From Bacillota bacterium (GTDB lineage Bacteria > Bacillota > Clostridia > Lachnospirales > Lachnospiraceae), in contig JAEZTJ010000062.1 in assembly GCA_023421505.1 (NCBI GenBank), positions 1 to 64,000 of the forward strand: a stretch of 64,000 bases of DNA, given 5' to 3'. This document shows, piece after piece, positions 15,850-25,202 of this stretch (within the stretch, counting starts at the first letter, position 1; the number at the start of each line of letters is the position of its first letter). The notes beneath the pieces are model-generated. The model did not search any database. It saw only the letters and a list, made by a program, of their open reading frames with translations, and was not told where the DNA came from. The position numbers and the translations under genes were made by a program.

Positions 15850-17160
15850 ATGAAGAAAAAAGCACACATTATTAAAGAGATAGAAGCAGGAAGTATCGCA
15901 GAGGAACTAGAGCTTGTACCCGGTGACGAGCTGATATCCATAAACGGAAACGTGGTTAAGGATGTTCTTGATTATCATTACCTGATTAAGGATGAGAATA
16001 TTATAGTTTTGGTGAAAAAGTCTGACGGCGAGGAATGGGAGCTGGAGATTGAAAAAGAATATGATGAGGATCTTGGAATTGAATTTGAAGAAGGACTGAT
16101 GGATGAATATCGGTCGTGTCGTAATAAATGTATATTCTGCTTTATTGATCAGATGCCGCCCGGTATGAGGGATACCTTGTATTTTAAGGATGATGATGCC
16201 AGACTTTCCTTCCTTCAGGGGAATTATATCACCTTAACCAACTTAAGTGAGGAAGAGGTTGATCGGATTATATTCTATAAACTATCACCGATTAATATTT
16301 CGATTCATACAACGAATGAGGAGCTTCGTTGCAGAATGCTTCATAATCGTTTTGCAGGAAGCTCATTAGAGAAGCTGATGAAATTAAAAACGGCAGGAAT
16401 AGCGATGAATGGTCAGATTGTTCTTTGCAAGGGTTGGAATGATGGGGAAGAGCTTGAAAAAACCATACATGATTTAGCAGCCTATCTGCCCGAGCTTAAC
16501 AGTGTTTCTGTAGTTCCTGTCGGACTGACCAAATACCGTGAGGGACTTGAAAAATTGGAGAGCTTTAGTAAAGAAGACTCTATGACTGTACTTGGACAAA
16601 TTCATAAGTGGCAGAATATATTTTTAAAGCATTACGGAACCAGATTCATCTATGCAAGTGATGAATGGTATTTGAAAGCGGAGCTTCCTATTCCGGAGGA
16701 AGATGATTATGAAGGTTATCCTCAGATTGAAAACGGTGTGGGACTGGTTCGCTCCTTAAAGAAGGAATTTGATGAATATTATGAGGCTTTAAGCGGGGAT
16801 GAGCGAAGCAGAAACATCTCAATCGCAACAGGAGAGCTTGCAGCACCTGTAATTCGTGAGCTAGCAGATAGGCTTAGTATAAAATATCCGAATATTAATA
16901 TTAAAGTGAATACTATCGTAAATCAATTCTTTGGGAAGCAGATTACCGTAGCAGGACTTCTTACGGGAGGCGATATTATAGCACAGCTTCAGGGTCAGAC
17001 GCTAGGTGACTGTCTCTTACTTCCTGAGGTTTTACTAAGAAATGGAGAAACAGTCCTTCTGGATGATGTAACCTTGCAGGAGATTGAAAATACTTTACAA
17101 ACGAATATCCGTATTGTACAATCAGATGGAAAGTCCTTCATTGATTCCATAATACTGTAA
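15850..17160 (+). CDS. DUF512 protein: PDZ domain plus radical SAM core
   Basis: This protein of about 436 residues starts with a PDZ-like domain (GSIAEEL.LVPGDELISINGN). An Elp3/radical SAM region carries the CX3CX2C cluster motif (CRNKCIFC) that would bind a 4Fe-4S cluster, and a DUF512 C-terminal domain with ATGELAAPV and LLTGGDI follows. The family is widespread in anaerobic Firmicutes, usually next to der/plsY/gpsA, and has no established substrate. The ATG at 15850 gives the family-typical N-terminus; GTG at 15841 and TTG at 15838 are in-frame alternatives, and the ribosome-binding site AGAGAG is weak. Confidence 0.88.
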   Translation: MKKKAHIIKEIEAGSIAEELELVPGDELISINGNVVKDVLDYHYLIKDENIIVLVKKSDGEEWELEIEKEYDEDLGIEFEEGLMDEYRSCRNKCIFCFIDQMPPGMRDTLYFKDDDARLSFLQGNYITLTNLSEEEVDRIIFYKLSPINISIHTTNEELRCRMLHNRFAGSSLEKLMKLKTAGIAMNGQIVLCKGWNDGEELEKTIHDLAAYLPELNSVSVVPVGLTKYREGLEKLESFSKEDSMTVLGQIHKWQNIFLKHYGTRFIYASDEWYLKAELPIPEEDDYEGYPQIENGVGLVRSLKKEFDEYYEALSGDERSRNISIATGELAAPVIRELADRLSIKYPNINIKVNTIVNQFFGKQITVAGLLTGGDIIAQLQGQTLGDCLLLPEVLLRNGETVLLDDVTLQEIENTLQTNIRIVQSDGKSFIDSIIL

Positions 17161-17294
17161 AGTTTAGGGAATTAAAAGTTGGCATTAATGAATGAAACTT
17201 AATAATTTTGATAATTAAAATCTATTCTTGATATTTGCATGAAAATGATTTGGATACACAGATGTGATTGGAACAGATTTTTTGGAGGTACTAA

Positions 17295-18620
17295 ATGAGC
17301 AGACCGATAGTAGCTATTGTAGGCAGGCCGAATGTGGGGAAATCAACACTTTTCAACTCATTAGCAGGGGAAAGAATTTCCATCGTTAAGGATTATCCCG
17401 GTGTAACCAGAGACCGTATTTATGCTGAGGTTACATGGCTTAATTCACAATTTACCATGATCGATACAGGGGGGATAGAGCCAGATAGCAAGGATGAGAT
17501 GTTATCTTATATGAGGGAGCAGGCTCAGATTGCGATTGATACAGCAGATGTCATTGTATTCTTAGTAGATGTACGTCAGGGACTGGTGGATGCTGATTCC
17601 AAGGTAGCTGATATGCTAAGACGTTCCGGAAAGCCGGTCGTTTTGGTAGTCAATAAAGTAGACAGCTTTGAGAAGCTGATGCCTGATGTATATGAATTTT
17701 ATAATCTTGGTATTGGTGAACCATTTCCGATTTCCGCTTCCGGTAAGCTTGGTTTTGGTGAAATGTTAGATGAAGTAGTAAAGCATTTTACCCACGGTAA
17801 TACCGAGGAGGCTATTGACGAGCGTCCGAGGATTGCGATTGTCGGTAAGCCAAATGTAGGAAAGTCCTCTATTGTTAATAAATTGGTGGGCGAGAACAGA
17901 GTTATCGTTTCAAACATTGCTGGTACCACCAGAGATGCAATTGATACGCCGATTAAACGTAACGGTAAAGATTTTATTCTGATTGATACAGCTGGTCTTC
18001 GCAGAAAAAGTAAAATCAAGGAGGAATTAGAGCGCTTTAGTATCATTCGTACCGTAAGTGCGGTAGAGCGTGCTGATGTGGTAGTACTTGTGATTGATGC
18101 GACAGAGGGAGTAACCGAGCAGGATGCCAAGATTGCAGGTATCGCCCACGACAGAGGCAAGGGCATGATCATTGCAGTAAATAAGTGGGATTTAGTTGAG
18201 AAAAACAATAAGACGGTTAAAGAGTATACAAATGATATTAAAGAAATCTTATCTTTTATGCCCTATGCGGAGATTATCTTTATATCAGCAGAGACAGGAC
18301 AAAGACTTCACAAGCTTTTTGAAACAGTTGAGGTGGTTATTCAGAATCAAAACCTGCGTATTGCAACCGGAGTCCTCAATGAAATTATGATGGAAGCAAC
18401 CGCTTTACAGCAGCCTCCGTCTGATAAGGGAAAGCGTCTGAAGCTATACTACGTTACTCAGGTATCCGTCAAACCGCCGACCTTTGTTATATTTGTAAAT
18501 GATAAAGAATTAATGCATTTTTCTTACACCCGATATATCGAGAACAAAATCAGGGAAGCCTTTGGATTTTCCGGCACATCACTTAAATTTATCATCAGGG
18601 AACGAAAGGAGAACGCATAA
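17295..18620 (+). CDS. der: Ribosome biogenesis GTPase Der (EngA)
   Basis: This 441-residue protein has two tandem GTPase domains, the hallmark of Der: P-loops GRPNVGKSTLF and GKPNVGKSSIV, with DTGG and DTAG switch motifs and NKVD/NKWD guanine-specificity motifs. A C-terminal KH-like domain binds the ribosome. It is required for 50S maturation. GGAGG precedes the ATG. The 134-nt spacer upstream has no promoter I can name with confidence. Confidence 0.97.
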   Translation: MSRPIVAIVGRPNVGKSTLFNSLAGERISIVKDYPGVTRDRIYAEVTWLNSQFTMIDTGGIEPDSKDEMLSYMREQAQIAIDTADVIVFLVDVRQGLVDADSKVADMLRRSGKPVVLVVNKVDSFEKLMPDVYEFYNLGIGEPFPISASGKLGFGEMLDEVVKHFTHGNTEEAIDERPRIAIVGKPNVGKSSIVNKLVGENRVIVSNIAGTTRDAIDTPIKRNGKDFILIDTAGLRRKSKIKEELERFSIIRTVSAVERADVVVLVIDATEGVTEQDAKIAGIAHDRGKGMIIAVNKWDLVEKNNKTVKEYTNDIKEILSFMPYAEIIFISAETGQRLHKLFETVEVVIQNQNLRIATGVLNEIMMEATALQQPPSDKGKRLKLYYVTQVSVKPPTFVIFVNDKELMHFSYTRYIENKIREAFGFSGTSLKFIIRERKENA

Positions 18621-18622
18621 AA

Positions 18623-19249
18623 ATGCTTCTTAAGATCATACTTTGTTTATTTTTTGGATATTTATTTGGATGCTTTTCAACAGGATATTTTATAGGAAAG
18701 ATGAATAAGGTGGATATCAGTAAATATGGAAGCAGCAATATTGGTGCGACCAATGCACTGCGTACTCTTGGGGCTAAGGCAGGTGCACTTACTCTACTTG
18801 GAGATGCGCTGAAGGCAGTTATTCCGATCCTGATGGTAAGATTAATTTTATTTAAAGGCTATGATAATGTAGAATTACTTGCTTTATATACAGGACTTGG
18901 AGTTGTTATCGGGCATAATTATCCCGTATGGCTTAAATTCAAGGGAGGGAAAGGTATTGCCGCAACCGGCGGAGCTATGGCTGCCTTTGATCCTCTCATC
19001 ATTCCTGTCGGATTACCTCTATTCATATTAATTGTTGCAATTACAAGGTATGTTTCACTGGGATCGTTATTTGTCGCCGTTTTATTTCCGGTATGGATAG
19101 CAATTACGCATCCCGGTGAGATACATATGCTGATTGTAGCTCTGTTATTTATGGCTTCTGCATTTATTAAGCATCATGCTAATATCAAGAGGCTGTTACA
19201 AGGTACTGAGAATAAAATCGGACATAAGGTGAAAATTGAAAATAAATAA
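18623..19249 (+). CDS. plsY: Acyl-phosphate:glycerol-3-phosphate acyltransferase PlsY
   Basis: This 208-residue integral membrane enzyme transfers the acyl group from acyl phosphate to glycerol 3-phosphate, the first step of phospholipid synthesis. Conserved PlsY motifs are visible: the GSSNIGATNALRTLG segment, GHNYPVWLKFKGGKGIA and KHHANIKRLLQGTE. Five or so transmembrane segments are evident. It starts 2 nt after der and precedes gpsA, which makes its glycerol 3-phosphate substrate. Confidence 0.95.
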   Translation: MLLKIILCLFFGYLFGCFSTGYFIGKMNKVDISKYGSSNIGATNALRTLGAKAGALTLLGDALKAVIPILMVRLILFKGYDNVELLALYTGLGVVIGHNYPVWLKFKGGKGIAATGGAMAAFDPLIIPVGLPLFILIVAITRYVSLGSLFVAVLFPVWIAITHPGEIHMLIVALLFMASAFIKHHANIKRLLQGTENKIGHKVKIENK

Positions 19250-19273
19250 TTTGCATATAGTTAGGAGGAGTTT

Positions 19274-20284
19274 ATGAGTAAGGTTAGTATATTGGGAGCA
19301 GGAACTTGGGGTTGCGCACTGGCTATATTACTTGCGGGTAAGGGTCATGATGTAACGATATGGACTAAAATTGAAAATGAAGCCCGTATGCTTGATGAAA
19401 ATAGAAAAGCGATTAAAAATCTTCCTGGTGCGCAGCTGCAGGATGAGGTAAAAATTACGCTGGATTTAGAAGAGGCCTGTAAAGATAAGGATTTGATAGT
19501 AATGTCTGTTGCATCTCCTTATATTCGTGTCACGGCACATAGTGCAAGTCCATTTATTAAAGAAGGACAAATCCTTGTGAATGTATCAAAAGGAATCGAG
19601 GATGGAACACTGTATACGTTATCCGAGGTACTTAAGGAAGAGTTACCGCAGGCGAGTATTGCAGTACTATCCGGACCCAGCCATGCGGAGGAGGTAAGCC
19701 GTGGGGTTCCTACTACAATAGTAGCAGGAGCCGAAACGAAGGAGACTGCAAGGTTTATTCAGGATATTTTTATGACAGATGTATTTCGTGTATATACCAG
19801 TCCGGATATTATCGGTATTGAGCTTGGCGGATCACTGAAAAATGTTATTGCTTTAGCTGCTGGTATTGTAGACGGACTTGGTTGTGGTGATAATACAAAG
19901 GCCGCTTTAATGACAAGAGGTATGGCAGAAATCAGCCGCCTTGGTATGAAGATGGGCGGCAAGATTGAGACCTTTGCAGGTTTATCCGGCTTTGGAGACT
20001 TATTTGTTACTTGTACCAGTAAACATAGCCGTAATTGGAATGCCGGTTTCTTAATGGGTCAAGGAAAGACGATGGAAGAAGCTATGAAGCAGGTTAACCA
20101 GGTGGTGGAGGGAGTAAACTCTGCTAAAGCTGCTTTAGCTCTTGCCAAAAAAAATGATGTGGAGATGCCAATCGTTGAACAGATTAATCTGGTTCTTTTT
20201 GAGGGAAAATCTGCTCAGGATGCCTTAACTGATTTATTAATGAGAGATCGAAGAAGAGAATATAAAACCTTGGAATGGGAATAG
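19274..20284 (+). CDS. gpsA: NAD(P)-dependent glycerol-3-phosphate dehydrogenase
   Basis: This 336-residue enzyme reduces dihydroxyacetone phosphate to glycerol 3-phosphate for phospholipid synthesis. The N-terminal Rossmann nucleotide-binding motif is GAGTWGCALA. The catalytic lysine lies in GGSLKNVIALAAG, and the GPSHAEEV and GLSGFGDLFVTC blocks are typical. AGGAGG precedes the ATG. It completes a der-plsY-gpsA cluster. Confidence 0.96.
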   Translation: MSKVSILGAGTWGCALAILLAGKGHDVTIWTKIENEARMLDENRKAIKNLPGAQLQDEVKITLDLEEACKDKDLIVMSVASPYIRVTAHSASPFIKEGQILVNVSKGIEDGTLYTLSEVLKEELPQASIAVLSGPSHAEEVSRGVPTTIVAGAETKETARFIQDIFMTDVFRVYTSPDIIGIELGGSLKNVIALAAGIVDGLGCGDNTKAALMTRGMAEISRLGMKMGGKIETFAGLSGFGDLFVTCTSKHSRNWNAGFLMGQGKTMEEAMKQVNQVVEGVNSAKAALALAKKNDVEMPIVEQINLVLFEGKSAQDALTDLLMRDRRREYKTLEWE

Positions 20285-20676
20285 ACTCGTAATCATATAC
20301 TGTTAGAAGTATCTTCTCACCTACTATTTCAAATATTGCAGGGAAGCAACTAGGATTTGAAGGTAAATACAAATTTAATATTGTTTTATTGAAAGAGGGA
20401 GTATAGTGGTAATATGAATACTCCCTTTCTATAATTTATATAGGATTTGATACCTTAATCTAATATTGGTAATTGTGAAATTTATTAGCTACTGGTATTG
20501 ATAGATAGACATTACGGTTCTAGGGTTAGAATTTTCTGTGATACTTTACATATTTTACAAGTAACTTCCTAATAATGAATATATCATTCACCTTCGACTT
20601 AAACAGAAGGGTAAGCACAATGAATTGAGGCAGAATTTTAGCCGAATCATTGCACTGGTTAGAAAGGAAGTTTAGT
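20285..20676. other. 392-nt gap between gpsA and the lipoprotein gene
   Basis: The gap contains the terminator at 20396-20430. An AT-rich stretch includes TAATTGTGAAATTTATTAG near 20470, which resembles the end of Repeat C but lacks a partner end. No ORF or convincing promoter was found. Confidence 0.4.
20396..20430 (+). terminator. Probable terminator after gpsA
   Basis: GGGAGTAT (20397-20404) pairs with ATACTCCC (20418-20425), followed by TTTCT. The T tract is short. Confidence 0.6.
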
Positions 20677-21504
20677 ATGAATAGTATTGCAAAGTACATG
20701 CACTCCATTTTATGCCCAAAAGACATGGGTGTTAGTATGAAAAAGTATAGTATCGTTTTATTCTGTTTTCTCGTAATGTTTGGGTTAGGCGGCTGCAGGG
20801 CAAAGGATTACATTATGCCGACAGATCAGAGTAATGAGCAGCCTAAGGTAGAAGAGAAGGATAGGTTGGTAACAAATGAGTTAAATCCGAAAGAGCAGTT
20901 GGCAGAGGAGGTAATTAATGAGTCGATTCTGGTATCACCATTACCGCAGTCATCTTTATCATCAGAACAATCAGTATATCCTGAGGAAGAGAAGTCTTTT
21001 GAGGATACTATGGAGATAGCCGCAACTCTAAATAATCTTAAAGCTTATGTGAATGAAAAGGATGCTTTAGAGATTATCATTACAGGTGATAGTAAGGACA
21101 AGCTTAGGGTCAAGGACAGTCTTAATCTGATAACTTCTGTTGAAAAGCTTTATTGGCTAGATCAAAATAGACTGGTAATTATAGCTCACATTAATCCTTC
21201 CCTGCAATGCTTTATGCTCTATGATTTAAAGACAAAGCAATTAGGGAATGAAAAATACGGGATAGGTTTTACCTGGAAGGATAATGATATATCTACACTG
21301 ATTTATATTGTACCGAAGCCGCATTTTTCCAAGAACGGTAATCTGGAAATGATTAAAGATTATCAGGATAAAATATTGTATCAGGCACCCAAAGGTATCA
21401 CAATTTCTAATTTGAAATGGGAGAAGGGTAATCAAATTAAGTTTATATTAATAGGAAAGAGCGGTAATGCGAAAGAGAAAATAATTGAACCAAAAAAGCA
21501 ATAA
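20677..21504 (+). CDS. Putative lipoprotein of unknown function
   Basis: I do not recognise the family. The protein has a hydrophobic signal sequence ending in a lipobox (GLGGC), then an acidic low-complexity linker and a C-terminal domain of mixed strands and helices. It would be lipid-anchored outside the membrane. AAGGAAG 6 nt before the ATG at 20677 supports that start, giving 275 residues and an unusually long 20-residue prefix before the signal core. ATG at 20737 would give a textbook signal peptide (MKKYSIVLF..) but has a poorer ribosome-binding site. No partner gene is evident. Confidence 0.7.
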   Translation: MNSIAKYMHSILCPKDMGVSMKKYSIVLFCFLVMFGLGGCRAKDYIMPTDQSNEQPKVEEKDRLVTNELNPKEQLAEEVINESILVSPLPQSSLSSEQSVYPEEEKSFEDTMEIAATLNNLKAYVNEKDALEIIITGDSKDKLRVKDSLNLITSVEKLYWLDQNRLVIIAHINPSLQCFMLYDLKTKQLGNEKYGIGFTWKDNDISTLIYIVPKPHFSKNGNLEMIKDYQDKILYQAPKGITISNLKWEKGNQIKFILIGKSGNAKEKIIEPKKQ

Positions 21505-21595
21505 CGTTAAGTTTATTACAAAAGAAATTTATATCATAAGGCAATTGTGAAATACAAAATAATTATGTTATATAGAATACGAAGGAGGGCAAAAA

Positions 21596-22363
21596 ATGCT
21601 TGAGGATATTAAAAAAATTGTTAAGGCTGCGGGTCAGATTATGCTGACTGCTCATCATATTCAAAGTGGGGTAGAAAGTAAACTAGGAAGAGCAAACTTT
21701 GTTACTAAATACGATGTGGAAGTGCAGGACTTTCTATTCCGCGAGCTTAGAAAGCTTTACCCACAGGCAGCTTTTATCGGAGAGGAGGATAAAAGCAGAG
21801 AGGAAGTGAATGCAGAATACTGCTTTATTATAGATCCGATAGACGGAACTACGAATTTTATCTTTGATTACAGACACAGTTCTATTTCAGTTGGTGTCTT
21901 ATATCAGGGACAAATTCATATGGGGGTTGTATATAATCCATATCTGGATGAACTTTTTTATGGTGAGAAAGGGAAGGGAGCTTATTTAAACGGCAGGAGA
22001 ATAGAAATAAAGGATATAAGCTTAAGCGATGGTATCGTAGGCTTCGGAACCTCCCCGTATGATCGCAATAAGGCGGATGCCTCCTTTACTATGATACGAA
22101 AATTGTATGATAAGGCACTAGATATCAGAAGAACCGGCTCAGCAGCACTGGATATCTGTTATGTTGCAGCCGGACGCTTTGCCTTGTTCTTTGAATTAAC
22201 GCTTTCTCCCTGGGACTATGCGGGGGCATCCTTAGTTCTCATGGAAGCGGGAGGATGTATCAGTACCATGGATAAGAAAAAGCTCCCATATACCTTGCCC
22301 TGTCCGGTAGTTGCTGCAACTCCTACTGCTTATGAAGAATTCTTTAAGCTTGGTACAAACTAA
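21596..22363 (+). CDS. Inositol monophosphatase family protein
   Basis: This 255-residue protein has the metal-binding signatures of the family: GEED in the first motif, DPIDGTTNF (Asp residues binding Mg/Li) and WDYAGASLVLMEAGG. It would dephosphorylate inositol-1-phosphate or a related sugar phosphate such as NADP or fructose bisphosphate. The family is too broad to fix the substrate. GAAGGAGGG precedes the ATG. The last two codons and the stop codon fall within the dispersed Repeat B, so the C-terminus (..GTN) is partly repeat-derived. Confidence 0.88.
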   Translation: MLEDIKKIVKAAGQIMLTAHHIQSGVESKLGRANFVTKYDVEVQDFLFRELRKLYPQAAFIGEEDKSREEVNAEYCFIIDPIDGTTNFIFDYRHSSISVGVLYQGQIHMGVVYNPYLDELFYGEKGKGAYLNGRRIEIKDISLSDGIVGFGTSPYDRNKADASFTMIRKLYDKALDIRRTGSAALDICYVAAGRFALFFELTLSPWDYAGASLVLMEAGGCISTMDKKKLPYTLPCPVVAATPTAYEEFFKLGTN

Positions 22364-22379
22364 TTCAAAGGGCAGGCAT
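22355..22379 (+). repeat. Repeat B, copy 3 (overlaps the end of the inositol monophosphatase gene)
   Basis: ACAAACTAATTCAAAGGGC plus AGGCAT is nearly identical to the copy at 9721. The TAA at 22361-22363 is the stop codon of the preceding gene. Confidence 0.7.
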
Positions 22380-22408
22380 ATTTATTAGTAAGAAAACTAC
22401 AAAAATAG

Positions 22409-22437
22409 TTGTAAAAGAGAATTTATTGTGTTATCAT
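22409..22437 (+). promoter_or_regulatory. Promoter of the TetR/membrane-protein operon
   Basis: TTGTAA (22409-22414) and TATCAT (22432-22437) are 17 bp apart. The candidate operator lies immediately downstream. Confidence 0.6.
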
Positions 22438-22438
22438 A

Positions 22439-22467
22439 TGACTGCGGTCACAATGTGACTGGCGTTT
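22439..22467 (+). promoter_or_regulatory. Candidate TetR operator
   Basis: This region contains the perfect palindrome GTCACAATGTGAC (22447-22459). Two direct repeats, TGACTGCGGTCA (22439-22450) and TGACTGGCGTTT (22456-22467), are offset by 17 bp. It spans about +1 to +25 of the promoter, an ideal place for repression by the TetR protein encoded just downstream. Confidence 0.65.
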
Positions 22468-22488
22468 AAGATGGGAGGGTTACATAAG

Positions 22489-23082
22489 TTGTCACTATAT
22501 AAGCTGCAAAAAGAACAGATAAGAAATAGTATCATTGAAAAGACTATACTACTATTTAAAGAAAAGGGCTATGATAATGTTTCGGTTGAGGAAATTACTA
22601 GGAAAGTAGGTATTGCCAAGGGAACCTTCTACAATTTTTTTCCCTCCAAAAAGGAGATTCTGTCAATCTGGTCTAATAAGCAATTTCAACAGTTGAAAAT
22701 AGAGGAGCTAATATATCCGGACACAATGATAGAAGAGAATTTATACCACTTGACAGATACGGTATACCAGCTGATAAGAGAAGAAAGAGATATGTTTTAC
22801 TACTTCTTAAAAGAGTTGATTTATTCTGGCTTAGATGAACAGAATGATAATAATTTTGACTTTGCAGCAATATTAAAAGCAGTTATTATGAACTCTAAAG
22901 ATCATTTGAGTATTGATGTAACCAATATAGACATAGAAGTTAACATTATTAATAGTGCATTATTTTACGAAATTTTAAAATGGTTTCAGGCAGATAGGCC
23001 CCTTAATGAACTGGGACATCATCTGAAGGAAATAGTAAAGTTCTGTTTATATGGATTATATCATAAAGGAGGTAACATATAA
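22489..23082 (+). CDS. TetR/AcrR family transcriptional regulator
   Basis: This protein of about 197 residues has an N-terminal TetR helix-turn-helix (VSVEEITRKVGIAKGTFYNFF) and a helical ligand domain. The start is TTG at 22489, 9 nt after GGGAGGG (22473-22479); an in-frame ATG at 22471 precedes the ribosome-binding site. It overlaps the following membrane-protein gene by one base, so the two are co-transcribed. The palindrome in its own promoter suggests autorepression released by a ligand; the ligand is unknown. Confidence 0.85.
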   Translation: MSLYKLQKEQIRNSIIEKTILLFKEKGYDNVSVEEITRKVGIAKGTFYNFFPSKKEILSIWSNKQFQQLKIEELIYPDTMIEENLYHLTDTVYQLIREERDMFYYFLKELIYSGLDEQNDNNFDFAAILKAVIMNSKDHLSIDVTNIDIEVNIINSALFYEILKWFQADRPLNELGHHLKEIVKFCLYGLYHKGGNI

Positions 23083-23450
23083 TGAAGAGGATAAGAACGA
23101 TATATTGTATATTTATTGCTATTTGTATGATAGGAGATTGGGGATTTTTGCTTGCAACGGGAAATGTTCCTGAAGTTAAGACAGAACCGCTTCAGACAGT
23201 TTTGCATATTTCTTCTGAACTTGCCACTGCAGGAATCCTTTTACTCAGTGCAATCGGAAGTATTAAAAAAAGAATATGGGCAGAGAAGCTGTTTATGCTG
23301 GCGAATGGAGCACTGCTATATTCCGCCGCCACTGCTGCAGGCTATTTTATACAGAGTAAGGATTATGCTATGTTAATTATGTTTTCAATCATTTTCATCC
23401 TATCAGTATTCTTTTCAGTAAAAAGTATACATATCAAGGATAATGTGTGA
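23082..23450 (+). CDS. Small four-TM membrane protein, TetR-linked
   Basis: This 122-residue hydrophobic protein has about four predicted transmembrane segments (about 5-25, 38-60, 66-86 and 93-113) and few charged residues. I do not recognise a named family. It overlaps the TetR gene by one base and has its own AAGGAGG site inside the TetR gene's end. The pairing suggests it is the regulated target, perhaps in tolerance to or transport of a hydrophobic compound, but this is inference from context only. Confidence 0.72.
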   Translation: MKRIRTIYCIFIAICMIGDWGFLLATGNVPEVKTEPLQTVLHISSELATAGILLLSAIGSIKKRIWAEKLFMLANGALLYSAATAAGYFIQSKDYAMLIMFSIIFILSVFFSVKSIHIKDNV

Positions 23451-23530
23451 AAAACTGAATTTACACATTGTATCTAGAGAAAAGGCGCATGAATGGATGC
23501 CAGGAATAAATAATTAGGCGTCTATCGCTT

Positions 23531-23563
23531 GTCATATTTTACATTTATCTTATATCATAGAAT
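23531..23563 (+). promoter_or_regulatory. Possible sigma-E-type promoter of spoIVA
   Basis: GTCATATT (23531-23538) and CATAGAAT (23556-23563) resemble the mother-cell sigma-E consensus (KMATATT / CATACAMT). The 17-bp spacing is longer than the usual 13-15, so the call is tentative. Confidence 0.35.
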
Positions 23564-23610
23564 GAAAATGCCCCGCATATCTTTAACTATAACCATAAGG
23601 AGGTTGCTAT

Positions 23611-25089
23611 ATGTTAGGGCAGTTTGATGTTTATAATGATATTCAGGCTAGGACAGGCGGTGAAATATACATAGGTGTGGTAGGGCCGGTCAGAACAGGC
23701 AAGTCTACATTTATTAAGAGATTTATGGATCTCCTCGTGATACCTGGTATAGAAGATGTCCATAGCAAAGAGCGGGCGATTGATGAATTGCCTCAGGCTG
23801 CAGCCGGCAGGACGATAATGACCACTGAGCCGAAATTTATACCAAAGGAAGCTGCTGAGATTACCTTTGATGATGAAACAAAAGTGAAAATCCGTCTGAT
23901 TGACTGCGTAGGATATATGGTGGAGGGAGCAGCCGGACATATTGAGGATCAACATGAACGAATGGTTAAGACTCCGTGGTATGACCATGAGATTCCATTT
24001 ACACAGGCGGCAGAAATAGGGACGAGAAAGGTTATCAATGACCATTCCACAATCGGCATTGTAGTGACTACGGATGGCAGCTTTGGAGAACTTCCGCGAA
24101 CCAGCTATCTGGCACCGGAAGCAAAGACAATTGATGAATTAAAACATCTTGGTAAGCCATTTATTGTTTTACTAAATACGAGTAAACCATATTCTATTGA
24201 AACGATTAAGCTTGCCGAGGAGATGGTACAGGGCTATAATGTACCGGTGCTTCCAGTTAATGTTGAACAGCTAAAGAAGGATGATATCACTAAGATAATG
24301 GATAATATTTTATCCGTATTTCCGGTAACACAGGTAGACTTTTATATGCCAAAATGGGCGGAGATGCTTCCTGCTAATCACTGGCTAAAGGTTGATATGA
24401 TACAGTCAGTAAAGAGTTTATTTCAAAATCTCACTCAGGTTAAGGATGCAAGAGTCCAGAATTTAAATACCGACAGTCAATTTGTGAAACGCTTTAAGAT
24501 TGACAAAGTGAATATGCAGGATGGTACGGTGCAGGTTAATATCGAATTTGATGATATGTATTACTATAAGATTCTTAGTGATTTGATAGGTGTTCCAATT
24601 ACAGGAGAATATCAGTTGATCTCAACCTTAAAGGAACTTGCCGGAAGGAAATCAGAATTTGAAAAGGTCTCCTATGCGACAGATCAGGTAAGGGCTAAGG
24701 GCTATGGTATCGTATCACCGCTTAAGGAAGAAATAACAATTGATGAGCCTGAGATTATGAAGCACGGTAACAAATATGGGGTGAAGATAAAGGCAACAGC
24801 TCCTTCCATTCACATGATAAAAGCGGATATTCTGACAGAGGTTGCTCCAATCGTAGGCTCAGAGGAACAGGCAAAGGATTTGATCGGCTATATCAGTGCC
24901 AATGCGAAGGAGAATCCGGAAGGCATCTGGGAGACCAATATATTCGGAAAAACAGTACGTCAGCTGGTGGACGAAGGAATTAATACGAAGATCAGTAAAT
25001 TGACGGATGACAGTCAGCTAAAGCTACAGGAGACCATGCAGCGTATCATTAACGATAGTAACGGTGGCCTGATTTGTATCATAATTTAA
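23611..25089 (+). CDS. spoIVA: Stage IV sporulation protein A (SpoIVA)
   Basis: This 492-residue ATPase polymerises on the forespore surface and forms the basement layer of the spore coat. The P-loop GPVRTGKSTFIKRFMD, the DCVGYMVEGAAGH segment and the C-terminal hydrophobic tail ending GGLICIII are diagnostic. It shows that the organism belongs to an endospore-forming lineage. It is made in the mother cell under sigma-E in other endospore formers. It stands alone, with a strong terminator. Confidence 0.98.
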   Translation: MLGQFDVYNDIQARTGGEIYIGVVGPVRTGKSTFIKRFMDLLVIPGIEDVHSKERAIDELPQAAAGRTIMTTEPKFIPKEAAEITFDDETKVKIRLIDCVGYMVEGAAGHIEDQHERMVKTPWYDHEIPFTQAAEIGTRKVINDHSTIGIVVTTDGSFGELPRTSYLAPEAKTIDELKHLGKPFIVLLNTSKPYSIETIKLAEEMVQGYNVPVLPVNVEQLKKDDITKIMDNILSVFPVTQVDFYMPKWAEMLPANHWLKVDMIQSVKSLFQNLTQVKDARVQNLNTDSQFVKRFKIDKVNMQDGTVQVNIEFDDMYYYKILSDLIGVPITGEYQLISTLKELAGRKSEFEKVSYATDQVRAKGYGIVSPLKEEITIDEPEIMKHGNKYGVKIKATAPSIHMIKADILTEVAPIVGSEEQAKDLIGYISANAKENPEGIWETNIFGKTVRQLVDEGINTKISKLTDDSQLKLQETMQRIINDSNGGLICIII

Positions 25090-25107
25090 TTAATATATAT
25101 CTTATAA

Positions 25108-25154
25108 AGCTGCCCACAATACGTAACAAATCGTATTGCGGCAGCTCTTTTTTT
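25108..25154 (+). terminator. Terminator after spoIVA
   Basis: AGCTGCC and ACAATACG pair with CGTATTG and GGCAGCT (one bulge), followed by C and seven T residues. Confidence 0.92.
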
Positions 25155-25202
25155 GCGTTTTTGTTGCAAATGACTAAATTTTAAAATATTTGTGACATAT
25201 AG

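Noticed and set aside
20461..20490. Additional Repeat C end (AATTGTGAAATTTATTAG), and a similar one near 21540
   Set aside because: Single short ends without the inner arms or a partner end; chance matches are likely in AT-rich DNA.
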